Of a stretch of DNA of 64,000 nucleotides, positions 6,929 to 15,679 are shown one piece after another. Below the pieces are notes generated by a model. The model saw nothing but the letters and a program-made list of their open reading frames with translations, did no database searches and was not told where the DNA came from. The stretch spans positions 434,001 to 498,000 of the forward strand of contig CAWEPB010000004.1 in the NCBI GenBank assembly GCA_963810815.1, read 5' to 3'. Position numbers and translations under genes: made by a program. Origin of the DNA: CAVQWT01 sp963810815 (lineage in GTDB: Bacteria > Pseudomonadota > Gammaproteobacteria > Burkholderiales > Casimicrobiaceae). Each line of letters opens with the position of its first letter. Within the stretch, counting starts at the first letter, position 1.

Positions 6929-9619
6929 ATGGACAAACACTACCTCACCTCCCTGCTGGCGCCCGAGTCGATCGTGGTCTTCGCCGGCCACGCCGACGAC
7001 GCCGCGAGCCAGACCACGCACGGCCGCGCGTTGCACGCGGCGCTTCGTGCGCAGCGTTATTCCGGCACGCTGCACTTCCTGGACATCCACACCAGCGGCA
7101 CGCTGGCCGAACTCGCGCAGTCGCGCGCCGATCTGGCCATCATCGCGCTGCCGCCCCAGGACGTGGCGGCGGCGCTCGAGCTTGCCGGACGCATGGCCTG
7201 TCGCTCCGCACTGGTCGTTTCCAGCGGCATCGGCCCGGAGCAGGCCGCCGAGCTCAAGCGGATCGCGCAGCGGGAGGGCATCAACCTGCTGGGCCCGAAC
7301 TGCCTCGGCTTCCAGCGTCCGCCGCTGAACCTCAACGCCAGCGCCATCGGGCCGCTGGCCCGGTCGGGGCCGCTCGCCCTGGTTTCGCAGTCCGGAGCGC
7401 TGACGTCGTCGATGCTCGACTGGGCGGCGGGCAACGCGGTGGGCTTTTCCTGCGTCGTGTCGCTCGGGCGCGGCACGGCGGTCGACACCGCGCAGGTGCT
7501 CGACTTCCTGGCCCACGACGCGCAGACGCAGAGCATCGTCGTCTACCTCGAGGGAATCACCAGTGCGCGCCGCTTCATGAGCGCGCTGCGCTCGGCCGCC
7601 ATCGCCAAGCCGGTGGTCGTGCTCAAGTCGGGCCGCAAGCCGGCCGGCAACGAGGCCGCGCAGACGCACAGCGGCACCATCGTCGGCAGCGACGACGTGT
7701 TCGACGCCGCGCTGCGTCGCGCGGGCGCGGTGCGGGTCCGGTCGTTCGTCGAGCTGTTCTCGGCGGCCAAGTGCCTTGCGTCGCGCTACCGCCCGGTCGG
7801 CCGGCGGCTGGCGATCGTCACCAACGGCGGCGGGCCCGGTGTGCTGGCGGCCGACTGGGTCAGCGAGATCGACCTGCAGCTCGGCAAGCTGTCCCCCGAG
7901 TCCGTCGGTGCGCTGCGACCCCGGGTGCCCGGGTGCGCGTCGCTGTCGGACCTGATCGACCTGTCGGAGGAAGGCGGCGCGGAGCACTTCGAGGCCGCCG
8001 TCGAGGTCGCCGGCAACGACAGCGGAGTCGACGGCGTGCTGGCCATCTACTCGCCCAAGGCGAGCGGCGACGTCGAGTCGGTGGCGCGCGCATTGGTCGA
8101 GGCCAAGCGCTCGATGGGCAAGCCCCTGCTGACCTGCATGATGGGCGACACCTCGGTCGCGGCGTCCCGCAGCATCCTCAACGACGCGGCGATCCCCAGC
8201 TTCCGCACGCCGGAAGCCGCCGTGGGCGCGTTCGGCAACATCGCTTCGTTCTACCAGAACCAGCTGCTGCTGCAGCAGACCCCGCCGCCACTGTCCGCGC
8301 TGGCCAAGCCCGACATCGAAGCGGCCCGCCTGGTCATCGAGAGCGTGCTCGCCGAGCGGCGCAAGGTGTTGACCGAAATGGAGTCGAAGGCGCTGCTGTC
8401 GTCGTTCCACATCCCGGTGACCAACACCATCTGCGCGCGCAATGCCAACGAGGCGATGATGATCGCGACGCAGCTCGGGTTTCCCGTCGCGCTCAAGATC
8501 GATTCGCCCGACATCAGCCACAAGTCGGACGTGCAGGGCGTCGCGCTGAACATCATCAACGGCACCGGCGCGCGCGACACCTACACCGACATGGTGGAAC
8601 GCGTGAAGCGCCTGCATCCTGAGGCGCGCATCAACGGCGTGACCGTGCAGAAGATGGCGGGCGCGCGGCGCGGACGCGAGATCTACATCGGTCTCGTCAC
8701 CGACGATCCGTTCGGCCCGGTCATCGTGTTCGGCGCCGGCGGCACCATGATCGAGCTGCTGAACGACCGCGCGATGGAGTTGCCGCCGCTCAACCAGTAC
8801 CTCGCGCGCCGGCTGATCGAGCGCTCCCGCGTCGCCGAGACGCTCGGCGCGTGGCGCGGCGCCAGCGCGGTCGACATGGACGCGCTCGAGCAGGTGCTGC
8901 TGCGGGTTTCGGAGATGGTGTGCGAACTGCCCCAGCTGCGCGAGATGGACATCAACCCGATCATCGTGGACGAGCACGGTGCGGTGGCCGTGGACGCACG
9001 CATCGTGATCGACAGCGCGCCGCAGGCCGCCAGCGGGCGTTCGAACGACTACCACCATCTCGCGATCCTGCCCTACCCGGCACGCCACGAGCAGGTGTGG
9101 CCGCTGCGCGGCGGCGGCCAGTACACCGTTCGACCCATCCACCCGAACGATGCGCAGATGCTGCAGGACCTCGTGCAGCACCTCTCGCCCGAGAGCCGCT
9201 ACACCCGGTTCGTCTCGTCGATGCGCGAGCTGCCGCCGTCGATGCTCGCGCGCTTCACGCTGATCGACTACGACTGCGAGATGGCGCTGGTGGCGGTGCT
9301 CAAGCAGAGAAGCGCGGGCCCCGACGGCGAGATCGTGGAGACCGAGCGCATCGTCGGCGTCTCCCAGTACGTGACCAACATCGACCAGTCCAGCTGCGAA
9401 TTCTCGCTGGTGGTCGCCGACGACTTCACCGGCAAGGGCCTGGGCGCGCGCCTGATGGAGAGCATCATGGACGTCGCGCGTGAGAAGGGTCTCGCGGAAA
9501 TCGAGGGGCTGGTGCTGGTGAAGAACCCCGGCATGCTGAAGCTCATGAAGCGGCTGGGCTTCTCGGTCAAGCCGTTCGCCGAGGATCCCGACTTCATGCT
9601 GGTGACGCACAGCCTGTGA
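6929..9619 (+). CDS. pat: Pat/YfiQ-type protein lysine acyltransferase (ADP-forming acyl-CoA synthetase-like plus GNAT)
   Basis: The 896-residue product begins MDKHYLTSLLAPESIVVF. Order: CoA-binding Rossmann domain (~1-130), succinyl-CoA-ligase-like domain (~145-450, with the His-containing QTHSG stretch), ATP-grasp domain (~480-690) and a C-terminal GNAT domain (~715-896, with VADDFTGKGLGARLMESIM as the acetyl-CoA loop). This is the layout and length of Pat/Pka enzymes, which acetylate and so inactivate acyl-CoA synthetases such as Acs. It could instead retain ADP-forming acetyl-CoA synthetase activity, because the His motif is present. It starts about 40 bp after the TetR gene and may read through from that operon. 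Confidence 0.88.
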   Translation: MDKHYLTSLLAPESIVVFAGHADDAASQTTHGRALHAALRAQRYSGTLHFLDIHTSGTLAELAQSRADLAIIALPPQDVAAALELAGRMACRSALVVSSGIGPEQAAELKRIAQREGINLLGPNCLGFQRPPLNLNASAIGPLARSGPLALVSQSGALTSSMLDWAAGNAVGFSCVVSLGRGTAVDTAQVLDFLAHDAQTQSIVVYLEGITSARRFMSALRSAAIAKPVVVLKSGRKPAGNEAAQTHSGTIVGSDDVFDAALRRAGAVRVRSFVELFSAAKCLASRYRPVGRRLAIVTNGGGPGVLAADWVSEIDLQLGKLSPESVGALRPRVPGCASLSDLIDLSEEGGAEHFEAAVEVAGNDSGVDGVLAIYSPKASGDVESVARALVEAKRSMGKPLLTCMMGDTSVAASRSILNDAAIPSFRTPEAAVGAFGNIASFYQNQLLLQQTPPPLSALAKPDIEAARLVIESVLAERRKVLTEMESKALLSSFHIPVTNTICARNANEAMMIATQLGFPVALKIDSPDISHKSDVQGVALNIINGTGARDTYTDMVERVKRLHPEARINGVTVQKMAGARRGREIYIGLVTDDPFGPVIVFGAGGTMIELLNDRAMELPPLNQYLARRLIERSRVAETLGAWRGASAVDMDALEQVLLRVSEMVCELPQLREMDINPIIVDEHGAVAVDARIVIDSAPQAASGRSNDYHHLAILPYPARHEQVWPLRGGGQYTVRPIHPNDAQMLQDLVQHLSPESRYTRFVSSMRELPPSMLARFTLIDYDCEMALVAVLKQRSAGPDGEIVETERIVGVSQYVTNIDQSSCEFSLVVADDFTGKGLGARLMESIMDVAREKGLAEIEGLVLVKNPGMLKLMKRLGFSVKPFAEDPDFMLVTHSL

Positions 9620-9727
9620 CGTCCGGCCCGGCACGATAGTCGGCGGGGCGATCGCCGCGCGCCGGACAACGCGGGCCGTCCGGAGCGCCGGCGCGAGCGC
9701 GCGTGCAGCAGGCTCGCCCGGGCGGCG

Positions 9728-10603
9728 TCAATTGCCGCGCCCCCCGCCGTGCCCCTCGCCTCGGTCGCCCTGCTTGTCCTGCCCCTGGTTCGACTGCGGC
9801 GCGGAACTCCTGCCTTGCGCCTTCTTGTCCTGCCCTTGCTGCCCTTGCTGCCCCTGGGCCCGCTGCTGATGCTGGTCCGGCCCCTGCTGCTGCCTCTGTG
9901 CCTGTGTTTGCGGCTGCTGTCGCTGCTGTTGATGCGGTTGCTGCTGCACCGGCTGCGGGGAACTTCTCTCCGGACGGGCTTGCTGGTTCCCCTGGGGAGC
10001 AGCCGCACGCCGCACCTGCTGCGCCTGATAGTGCTGCTTCACGACGGCATCCTGGGGCTGGTATCGGTAATGCTGGCTCTGCAGCACCTGCTGCTGCTCG
10101 GCGCGCGGATAGCGGGTTCCGGAGTATTGACGCTGGTATGCCGGCAGCGGAGCCGGCCGGTACACCGCATTGCGATCCCAGTTGTCCCACCCTTGCCGAC
10201 GCTGCACCCACGTATTGCCCCAGTGCTCACCCCAGCGCGGCGGCGCGTCCGACTGCCAGCCGCGAAAGTACACGGGCGGGTGTCGGTAATAGCGCACGGG
10301 AATGCGCAGGACGAACAGCGGCACTGCTTCCGGGGCCACCAGCCCCCACGGCCCGTTGTACCAGGAACTCGCGTACCAGTTGTCCCGCTGGAACACCCAG
10401 TACATTCCGTCGTAGAAGAAATAATTCGAACTGACTTGCGGCGCGTAGTAGACCGGGTAACCGGGGACGGGAACGAGCTGCGGATACACCGGCAAGTTGA
10501 TCCCGATGCTGACGCCGGGAAGTCCGATCCCGACGCTCAGCTGTGCGCTGGCGGAGGTGATCGAGAACAGGACGGCCCACACGACGACGAGCAAGTTGCG
10601 CAT
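9728..10603 (-). CDS. exported Tyr-rich / Gln-rich protein
   Basis: The 291-residue product starts at ATG 10603 with AAGGA nearby. Residues 1-20 are a signal peptide (ending SASA). Residues ~25-120 are rich in aromatic residues and Pro (YPVYYAPQVSSNYFFYDGMYWVF, split here as an aromatic core), like many betaproteobacterial exported proteins of unknown role. From ~150 on the protein is low complexity, dominated by Gln, with Gly/Asp and a GEGHGGGRGN end. No catalytic motif is seen. The Gln tract makes the opposite strand look falsely Leu-rich. Likely a secreted or envelope protein; function unknown. Confidence 0.75.
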   Translation of the reverse strand: MRNLLVVVWAVLFSITSASAQLSVGIGLPGVSIGINLPVYPQLVPVPGYPVYYAPQVSSNYFFYDGMYWVFQRDNWYASSWYNGPWGLVAPEAVPLFVLRIPVRYYRHPPVYFRGWQSDAPPRWGEHWGNTWVQRRQGWDNWDRNAVYRPAPLPAYQRQYSGTRYPRAEQQQVLQSQHYRYQPQDAVVKQHYQAQQVRRAAAPQGNQQARPERSSPQPVQQQPHQQQRQQPQTQAQRQQQGPDQHQQRAQGQQGQQGQDKKAQGRSSAPQSNQGQDKQGDRGEGHGGGRGN

Positions 10604-11122
10604 TTTCAGTCCTTCCGCTCACAAACGATGACACAAGTTCACGCGTGGTGACCGATCCCAAGACCGACACACGCTTGCACTCGAGGCTAACAACCCATCC
10701 GCATCAACGTAACCGGACGCCGCGCCCCCGTCAGTACGCTACCCCACACAAATTTGGACCCAAGCCTTCCTGCCTCGGTTCACCGCTCCTGCCCGCTTCT
10801 GGCCGCTTCGCTCCGACCCTCGGCCGTTCGTCGCCCATCCCGACCGATCCGGCGCGTGCCCGGATCTCAGGCAAGTTGGGTGCAACTGCGCGTTGATTCC
10901 GCTGTGTGGCGGCGTTGCCACAGCCGGCGTCCTGCGGTCCCAAGCGACCGACCGCCGAATTTATTGCGTTGCAACAACGAGTTGGCGGCATCATCGGAAC
11001 GCCCGATGAGGTTGATCGAAAACACTGATTTGACGGGATTATCTCCGAGCCCCATCTTGCATTTGTGCACCGCAGCATCACCTGCAAGGCACGAATCGCC
11101 AACCGGATGATGGGAGTTCCCG
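10604..11122. other. 519-bp intergenic region between divergent genes
   Basis: I see no convincing gene here. It must hold the promoter of the Gln-rich gene (minus) and of the small protein at 11123 (plus). The stretch 10960-11070 is less GC-rich than its surroundings and contains a short hairpin (CATCGG ... CCGATG near 10995) and the self-complementary GTTGCAAC near 10967. No terminator was seen. Confidence 0.4.
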
Positions 11123-11425
11123 ATGCGCAGCAATCAGGTTTCACCGAACCACCTGGACGAACTCGGCGTGTTCGCGCTGATGGCGCAGGCGCTGGCGTAT
11201 CCGGTACCGGGTTCCGCTGCCGTCGGATCCCTGCGGGCCGGCGCGAACGGCGACCCCGTCGTGGGGTCGGCGCAACCGCACCACCTGCTCGCGCGGGTCG
11301 CCCGCTGGCTCCGCGATGAGGGCCCGAAAGCCGTCGACACGGTCACTTCCCCGGCGACCAACACGCCGGCCGTCGCCGCGCAGCGGCGCGTGCCCGAACG
11401 CGGGATTCCGCACCCCTACTACTGA
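11123..11425 (+). CDS. small hypothetical protein
   Basis: The predicted product has 100 residues, starting at ATG 11123 with a good GGGAG ribosome-binding site six bases upstream. It begins MRSNQVSPNHLDELGVFALMAQ and ends with HPYY. There is no signal peptide, no membrane segment and no recognised domain. The C-terminal third is Pro/Thr/Arg-rich. It is followed after 71 bp by another small gene in the same direction. A real gene seems likely from the start context, but there is no family evidence. Confidence 0.45.
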   Translation: MRSNQVSPNHLDELGVFALMAQALAYPVPGSAAVGSLRAGANGDPVVGSAQPHHLLARVARWLRDEGPKAVDTVTSPATNTPAVAAQRRVPERGIPHPYY

Positions 11426-11496
11426 CCCGCCGCCGCGCCCGGCCGCACCGGCCGCGCCGCGCGGCGGCGAACCATGACCAAACTGAAAGGCAACCC

Positions 11497-11826
11497 ATGG
11501 AAGACTCCAGCGTGAAACCTCTGCCCAGTCCCGCGCCGGTCGAGCGACCCGGGCCGGCACTCCTCGCCTGCGGTCTGTGGCTGCGCGCAGCGTTCGCCGG
11601 CGCCAGCGGATTCGCCATCGGGCTGATCCAGCTCGTCGACGGCGGCATGAAGCCGGTGTCGGCGCTGGCGCTGGCCATCGGTGGCGGCGCGCTGGCCGTC
11701 GTCGGTTGGTGGCGCGCCCGCGCCGCGCTCGATCCCGCGGCCGAAGCCGGTTCGTCGGCGGCGCCTGCACGCGGGTCCGTCCGCAGCCACGGGCTTTCGG
11801 GGACCCGCGCGAGCGCCGGCACCTGA
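11497..11826 (+). CDS. small hypothetical membrane protein
   Basis: The product has 109 residues. After a short Pro-rich N-terminus there are two hydrophobic segments (AAFAGASGFAIGLIQLV and ALALAIGGGALAVVGWW) separated by DGGMKP, followed by an Arg/Ser/Gly-rich tail. An AAAGG motif lies a few bases before the ATG. It probably inserts in the inner membrane as a hairpin. No family recognised; it may be co-transcribed with the small gene upstream. Confidence 0.45.
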   Translation: MEDSSVKPLPSPAPVERPGPALLACGLWLRAAFAGASGFAIGLIQLVDGGMKPVSALALAIGGGALAVVGWWRARAALDPAAEAGSSAAPARGSVRSHGLSGTRASAGT

Positions 11827-11907
11827 ACCGGCGACAGCACCTTCGCGATCGCCGGCGCCTGAGCCGACGCGCGGCGACCGGGCAAACCGTGTCCAAGCGC
11901 CGCGAGT

Positions 11908-11949
11908 TTGCCCAGGGTCAAACCCGTTATAGCTGGATCGTAATTAAAT
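11908..11949 (+). promoter_or_regulatory. FNR-like box and -10 element for the rhodanese gene
   Basis: TTGCCCAGGGTCAA (11908-11921) matches the FNR form with one weak half. TAAATA at 11944-11949 is a good -10. A start about seven bases later would place the box centre (11914.5) about 41.5 bp upstream, the class II FNR spacing. Sequence observation is firm; regulation is inference. Confidence 0.45.
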
Positions 11950-12120
11950 AGCGCCACCAGCAATCACCACGCGGGGCCCACGGGGCTGCCCGCACCACGC
12001 TTCACCTGCGCAGCCCCCGTGCCCATTCGAAAGCACGAGGACGATTTCAACCGTGACGGACGATCGACGACGCGCACCCGCGCGTACGTTCCCGCTTCCG
12101 TCGCAGCGAAGGAGAAGCAG

Positions 12121-13512
12121 ATGAAACACCTGTCCCTGGCACTCACCGGCATTGCGCTGGCGACCCTTGCCACCGTAGCGGCCGCCCAGGCGCCCGCCCC
12201 GGCCGGCGCGGCGAAGCCGACGATGCCGCAGGTCTGCACCAACTGCCATCAGGCGGCGCCGGCCACGGTTCGCGGCTATTTCGAGAACGTCGCGTTCAAG
12301 TCGAAGTCGATCCAGCTGAAGCTCGACGCCAGCACCGAGATCATCAAGTTCGACGAAGGCACGCTCAAGGTCGTCGACGTCGAGAAGACCGGCAAGGGCG
12401 AGATGCTGCGCGACATCGCCAAGGGCCGCGAAGCGCGCGTCGAGTACACCGAGAAGGACGGCGTCAAGACGGCGACGCTGATCTCGTTCAAGGGCCCGAT
12501 CAAGATCGCGCCCGAGAAGGTGTTCAACTACGGCCAGGTGCTCGCGCTCGTCGAGCAGGGTCCGGCGAAGTCCAATGCCGTGCTGATCGACTCCCGGCCG
12601 CTGCCGCGCTTCCAGGAAGGGACGATTCCCGGTGCGATCAATCTCCCGTATCCCGCGTTCGACAAGTTCACCGACCGGCTGCCGAAGGAAAAGAACAAGC
12701 TGATCGTGTTCTTCTGCCAGGGCGTCACCTGCATGATGAGCCCGAACTCGCTGCGTCGCGCCGAGGGCATGGGCTACACCAACGTCAGGGTGTACCCGGA
12801 AGGTGCGCCCGAGTGGCTGGAGAAGAACGTCGGCGTGATCGCCGCGCCGTCCCTCAAGGACGCGTGGATCGAGAAGGGCATCCCCCACGTGCTGGTCGAC
12901 GTGCGGCCGGCATCCACCGTCGCGCGCGACGGCTTCATCCCCGGTGCGGTCAACGTGCCGGTCTCGCAGGTCGCCTCGGTGCTCGCCACGCTGCCCCCGG
13001 GCAAGATGAAGGCGCCGATCATGGTCTACGACGGCGACAACGGCACTGCGGCGCACATCGCCGCGCGCGCGATCCACGACGCCGGCCAGAAGAACGTCAA
13101 CGTGATCACCGGCGGCTTCGACGCCTGGAAGGCGGCCGGCTTCACCGTCGCCACGGGCACGCCGCTGACCAAGATCGCGTATGCGCCGAAGCCGCGTCCG
13201 GGCGAGATCCCCGTCGCCGAGTTCCTGGCGCTGGCGGCCAACACGCCGGCCAACGTGCTGATCCTCGACGTGCGCAACCAGGACGAGGCGAACGCCGGCA
13301 TGATCAAGGGCGCGAAGCTGATCCCGGACGAGGACCTGATGGCCCGCATGAGCGAAGTCCCGAAGGACAAGCGGATCATCACGCACTGCTCGACCGGCGT
13401 CCGCGCCGAGATGGCGTACCACAAGCTCAAGGCCGCCGGCTACAACGTCGGCTTCGTGAAGGCCGACATGTCGATCGACAAGGCCGGGAAGGTCACGGTC
13501 GCGAAGAGCTGA
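12121..13512 (+). CDS. exported triple-rhodanese protein with a haem-binding motif
   Basis: The start ATG 12121 follows AAGGAGAAGCAG; the product is 463 residues. Residues 1-22 are a signal peptide. CTNCH at 39-43 is a c-type haem attachment motif. A ~75-residue beta-rich region follows, then three rhodanese-like domains. The first has a Cys loop FCQGVTCMMSP. The second has YDGDNG in place of the Cys loop and looks inactive. The third has HCSTGVRAE with a Cys. Such proteins move sulfane sulfur in the periplasm, and the haem motif suggests coupling to electron transfer. Context: an FNR-like promoter upstream and a strong hairpin downstream, so it is probably monocistronic. The precise substrate is unknown. 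Confidence 0.85.
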   Translation: MKHLSLALTGIALATLATVAAAQAPAPAGAAKPTMPQVCTNCHQAAPATVRGYFENVAFKSKSIQLKLDASTEIIKFDEGTLKVVDVEKTGKGEMLRDIAKGREARVEYTEKDGVKTATLISFKGPIKIAPEKVFNYGQVLALVEQGPAKSNAVLIDSRPLPRFQEGTIPGAINLPYPAFDKFTDRLPKEKNKLIVFFCQGVTCMMSPNSLRRAEGMGYTNVRVYPEGAPEWLEKNVGVIAAPSLKDAWIEKGIPHVLVDVRPASTVARDGFIPGAVNVPVSQVASVLATLPPGKMKAPIMVYDGDNGTAAHIAARAIHDAGQKNVNVITGGFDAWKAAGFTVATGTPLTKIAYAPKPRPGEIPVAEFLALAANTPANVLILDVRNQDEANAGMIKGAKLIPDEDLMARMSEVPKDKRIITHCSTGVRAEMAYHKLKAAGYNVGFVKADMSIDKAGKVTVAKS

Positions 13513-13535
13513 GCGCGGGTTTCCGAACCGGCGCC

Positions 13536-13567
13536 GGGGGGCGGTGGAGGAGTCTCCACCGCCCCCC
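13536..13567 (+). terminator. strong hairpin terminator after the rhodanese gene
   Basis: A perfect 14-bp stem (GGGGGGCGGTGGAG and its complement) with a 4-base loop lies 23 bp after the stop. No long T tract follows, so termination may be only partly intrinsic. Confidence 0.6.
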
Positions 13568-13669
13568 GCCTTGCTTGCCGACGGGGTGCCCGGGGCGTTG
13601 ACCCGCACTTTCCGGCGTCTTAGAGTCTCGCTGCGGCGCTCCCCCCGGCCGCGCCCGGAGGAGAACGCC

Positions 13670-15010
13670 ATGTCCACTGTCATCGCGCGCCGTCTCGCCG
13701 TCGCTGCCTTGCCCCTCGTGCTCGGGGTGGCGACGACGGTCGACGCGGCGCAGCGCACCTTCGTCTCGACCATCGGGCAGGACGCCTTTGCCTGCTCGCT
13801 GGCCGCACCCTGCCGCGGTTTCGCCAAGGCGCTGACCGTCACCGACCCGGGCGGCGAGATCGTCGTCCTCGATTCGGGCGGCTACGGTCCGGTCACCGTG
13901 AACAAGAACGTCACCATCGCGGCGCCGGCAGGCGTCTACGCGGGCATTTCCGTCTTTGCCGGCGGCGACGGCGTCGTCGTCACCGCGCCGGCCACGCGGG
14001 TCGTGCTGCGCGGCCTGACCATCAACGGCCAGGGCGGCAACAACGGCGTCCGCGTGCAGGCCGGCGAGGTGCACATCGAGTCGACGGTCATCTCGAACAT
14101 GGGGTGGGCGGGAATACTCGTCGAGGGCGGCAGCTCGGTGCGCGTGTCCGCGACCGTCGTCCGCTCGAGCGGCGACATCGGGCTGCTGGTCGTGCCCGGC
14201 GCCGGCACGACCAGCGTGCTGGTGCGCGACAGCGAGTTCTCGAACAACGTCGCGGCCGGCGTCGCCATCGCGCCCGTCGCGGCCGGTGCCAACGCGCAGG
14301 CGACCGTGGAGCGCTCCAGCGTGACCCGCAACGGCGCGGGCCTCGTCGCCGCCGCCGGCGCCGGCGCGACCGCGACGCTGGTCGTCACCCAGTCGGTCGC
14401 GAGCGAGAACGTCGAGGCCGGCGTCGCGAGCATCAACGCCGGGTCGACCGCCTACGTGCGCGAGACCGCGGTCACGCGCAACGGCATCGGCTTCCAGCAG
14501 GCCTCGTCGGGGCTGCTGCAGGCCTGCGGCTCGAACCTGCTGGTCGCGAACGGATTCGCGACCAGCGGCGCCATCGTCACCGCGTCCTGTCTCGACGTGG
14601 CGGCGCTGTCGGGGCCCGCCGGTGGCGATCTCGCGGGGAACTATCCGGACCCGGTGATCGCGTCCGGCGCCGTGACCAGCTCGAAGATCGCCTCCTTCGC
14701 CGTGACGAACTCGAAGATCGCGAACGACAGCATCACCCGGGGCAAGATCCAGGGTGGATATGCCAGCGGCAACATCGCCATCAACCTGGCCGCCAATTCC
14801 TGCGGGGATGTCGACATCGGCGTTGCGGGGGCTGTCGCCGGCGATATCCCGATCTTCTCGCTGCAGGCTGCCGAAGCCCTGCCGCAGAAGGTCCTCGTCC
14901 AGCCGTTGCGGGTGCCGGCCGCCGGCCTGGTCACGACGCGGTTCTGCAACCTGAATGCTGTCCCGATCTCGTTCTCCGGCGTCGGCATCTACATGCTCAC
15001 GATACGCTGA
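13670..15010 (+). CDS. exported right-handed beta-helix protein with a tail-fibre-like C-terminal part
   Basis: The start ATG 13670 is preceded by GGAGGAGAACGCC; the product is 446 residues with a signal peptide (1-25). Residues ~35-330 form a parallel beta-helix: repeated short strands of the type GVRVQAGEVHIESTVISN and VLVRDSEFSNNVAAGVAIAP. Residues ~345-400 carry DLAGNYPDPVIASGAV and repeated TSSKIA / TNSKIAND / TRGKI units, seen in phage tail fibres and bacterial surface proteins as trimeric stalks. The last ~60 residues hold two Cys (CGDVDIG, FCNLN). Likely secreted or surface exposed, perhaps binding polysaccharide; no catalytic residues could be assigned. Confidence 0.75.
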   Translation: MSTVIARRLAVAALPLVLGVATTVDAAQRTFVSTIGQDAFACSLAAPCRGFAKALTVTDPGGEIVVLDSGGYGPVTVNKNVTIAAPAGVYAGISVFAGGDGVVVTAPATRVVLRGLTINGQGGNNGVRVQAGEVHIESTVISNMGWAGILVEGGSSVRVSATVVRSSGDIGLLVVPGAGTTSVLVRDSEFSNNVAAGVAIAPVAAGANAQATVERSSVTRNGAGLVAAAGAGATATLVVTQSVASENVEAGVASINAGSTAYVRETAVTRNGIGFQQASSGLLQACGSNLLVANGFATSGAIVTASCLDVAALSGPAGGDLAGNYPDPVIASGAVTSSKIASFAVTNSKIANDSITRGKIQGGYASGNIAINLAANSCGDVDIGVAGAVAGDIPIFSLQAAEALPQKVLVQPLRVPAAGLVTTRFCNLNAVPISFSGVGIYMLTIR

Positions 15011-15122
15011 GCCTTTCGCCGCGGCGATTGCGCAGGACTCACCCATTTCGCCCGCCCCCCGCACTTCGGTCTCAAGCCGCGCCAACGACCCCGACGCGCC
15101 GGTCCGTCACCCCCTCCGCAAC

Positions 15123-15150
15123 AAAAAAGCCGGCACCTGGCCGGCTTTTT
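15123..15150. terminator. bidirectional terminator between the convergent beta-helix and cytochrome genes
   Basis: AAAAAGCCGG and CCGGCTTTTT flank a 7-base loop, giving A and T tracts on both sides. It suits both the plus-strand gene ending at 15010 and the minus-strand gene ending at 15170. Confidence 0.8.
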
Positions 15151-15169
15151 CGCTTGGCGCAACCGCAAC

Positions 15170-15457
15170 TCAGTTCGACAGCACCCACTTGACGATGCCG
15201 GCGAGCTCGTCGCCCTTCGGCTTGACCGACGGGTGGCCCTTGGCTTCGGACAGCTTGGCGACGATCGTCGCCTGCGCGTCGGCCTTGCCCTTGTACTTGG
15301 CGGCGACGTCCTTGAACGACGGGCCCATCTTCTTGGTGTCGACGGCGTGGCAGGTCATGCAGCCGCCCTTGGTCGCGTCCTCGGCGGTCGCGGCGTTCGC
15401 GGCACCGGCCATCGTCATGGCGGCCAGCGCGGCCGCGGCAATCAGCATCGACTTCAT
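15170..15457 (-). CDS. small periplasmic class I cytochrome c
   Basis: The product has 95 residues with a signal peptide (1-22, ending ANA) and a single haem site GGCMTCHAVD. KKMGPSFKDVAAKYKGK follows, as in cytochrome c551/c552 proteins, and the C-terminal helix is ELAGIVKWVLSN. The usual axial Met loop (PMPP-like) is absent: the region reads EAKGHPSVKPKG, so His may be the sixth ligand. It likely shuttles electrons in the periplasm. The start ATG 15457 has GGAG six bases upstream. It stands alone between a terminator and the end of the hydrogenase operon. Confidence 0.88.
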   Translation of the reverse strand: MKSMLIAAAALAAMTMAGAANAATAEDATKGGCMTCHAVDTKKMGPSFKDVAAKYKGKADAQATIVAKLSEAKGHPSVKPKGDELAGIVKWVLSN

Positions 15458-15603
15458 TTACACGCTCCTTGATCGAGTTTGTCCCGGCGGCCCGGGTGGG
15501 CAACGCACCGGCGCCGCCTGGCGCCAGACCCGTGCGATTGTAACGCGGCGGCGCCGCAACGGTTGACCTGGTGCGCCGGCACCGCGGCCGTTGCAGCCCG
15601 GCC

Positions 15604-15679
15604 GGACGGCCGCTACACCCCGGTTGGACGGCCGCTACACCCCGGTTGGACTGCCGCTACATCCCGGTCGGACGGCCGG
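15604..15679. repeat. three and a half tandem copies of a 22-bp unit at the hypX 3' end
   Basis: Units at 15604-15625, 15626-15647 and 15648-15669 are followed by a partial copy to about 15679. The first two are identical; the third differs at three positions. The hypX stop (15657-15659) lies inside unit three, so the repeats encode the last residues of HypX and run past it. Confidence 0.85.

Noticed and set aside
6440..9634. 1064-residue minus-strand frame opposite pat
   Set aside because: Shadow frame from high-GC third codon positions; no family features.
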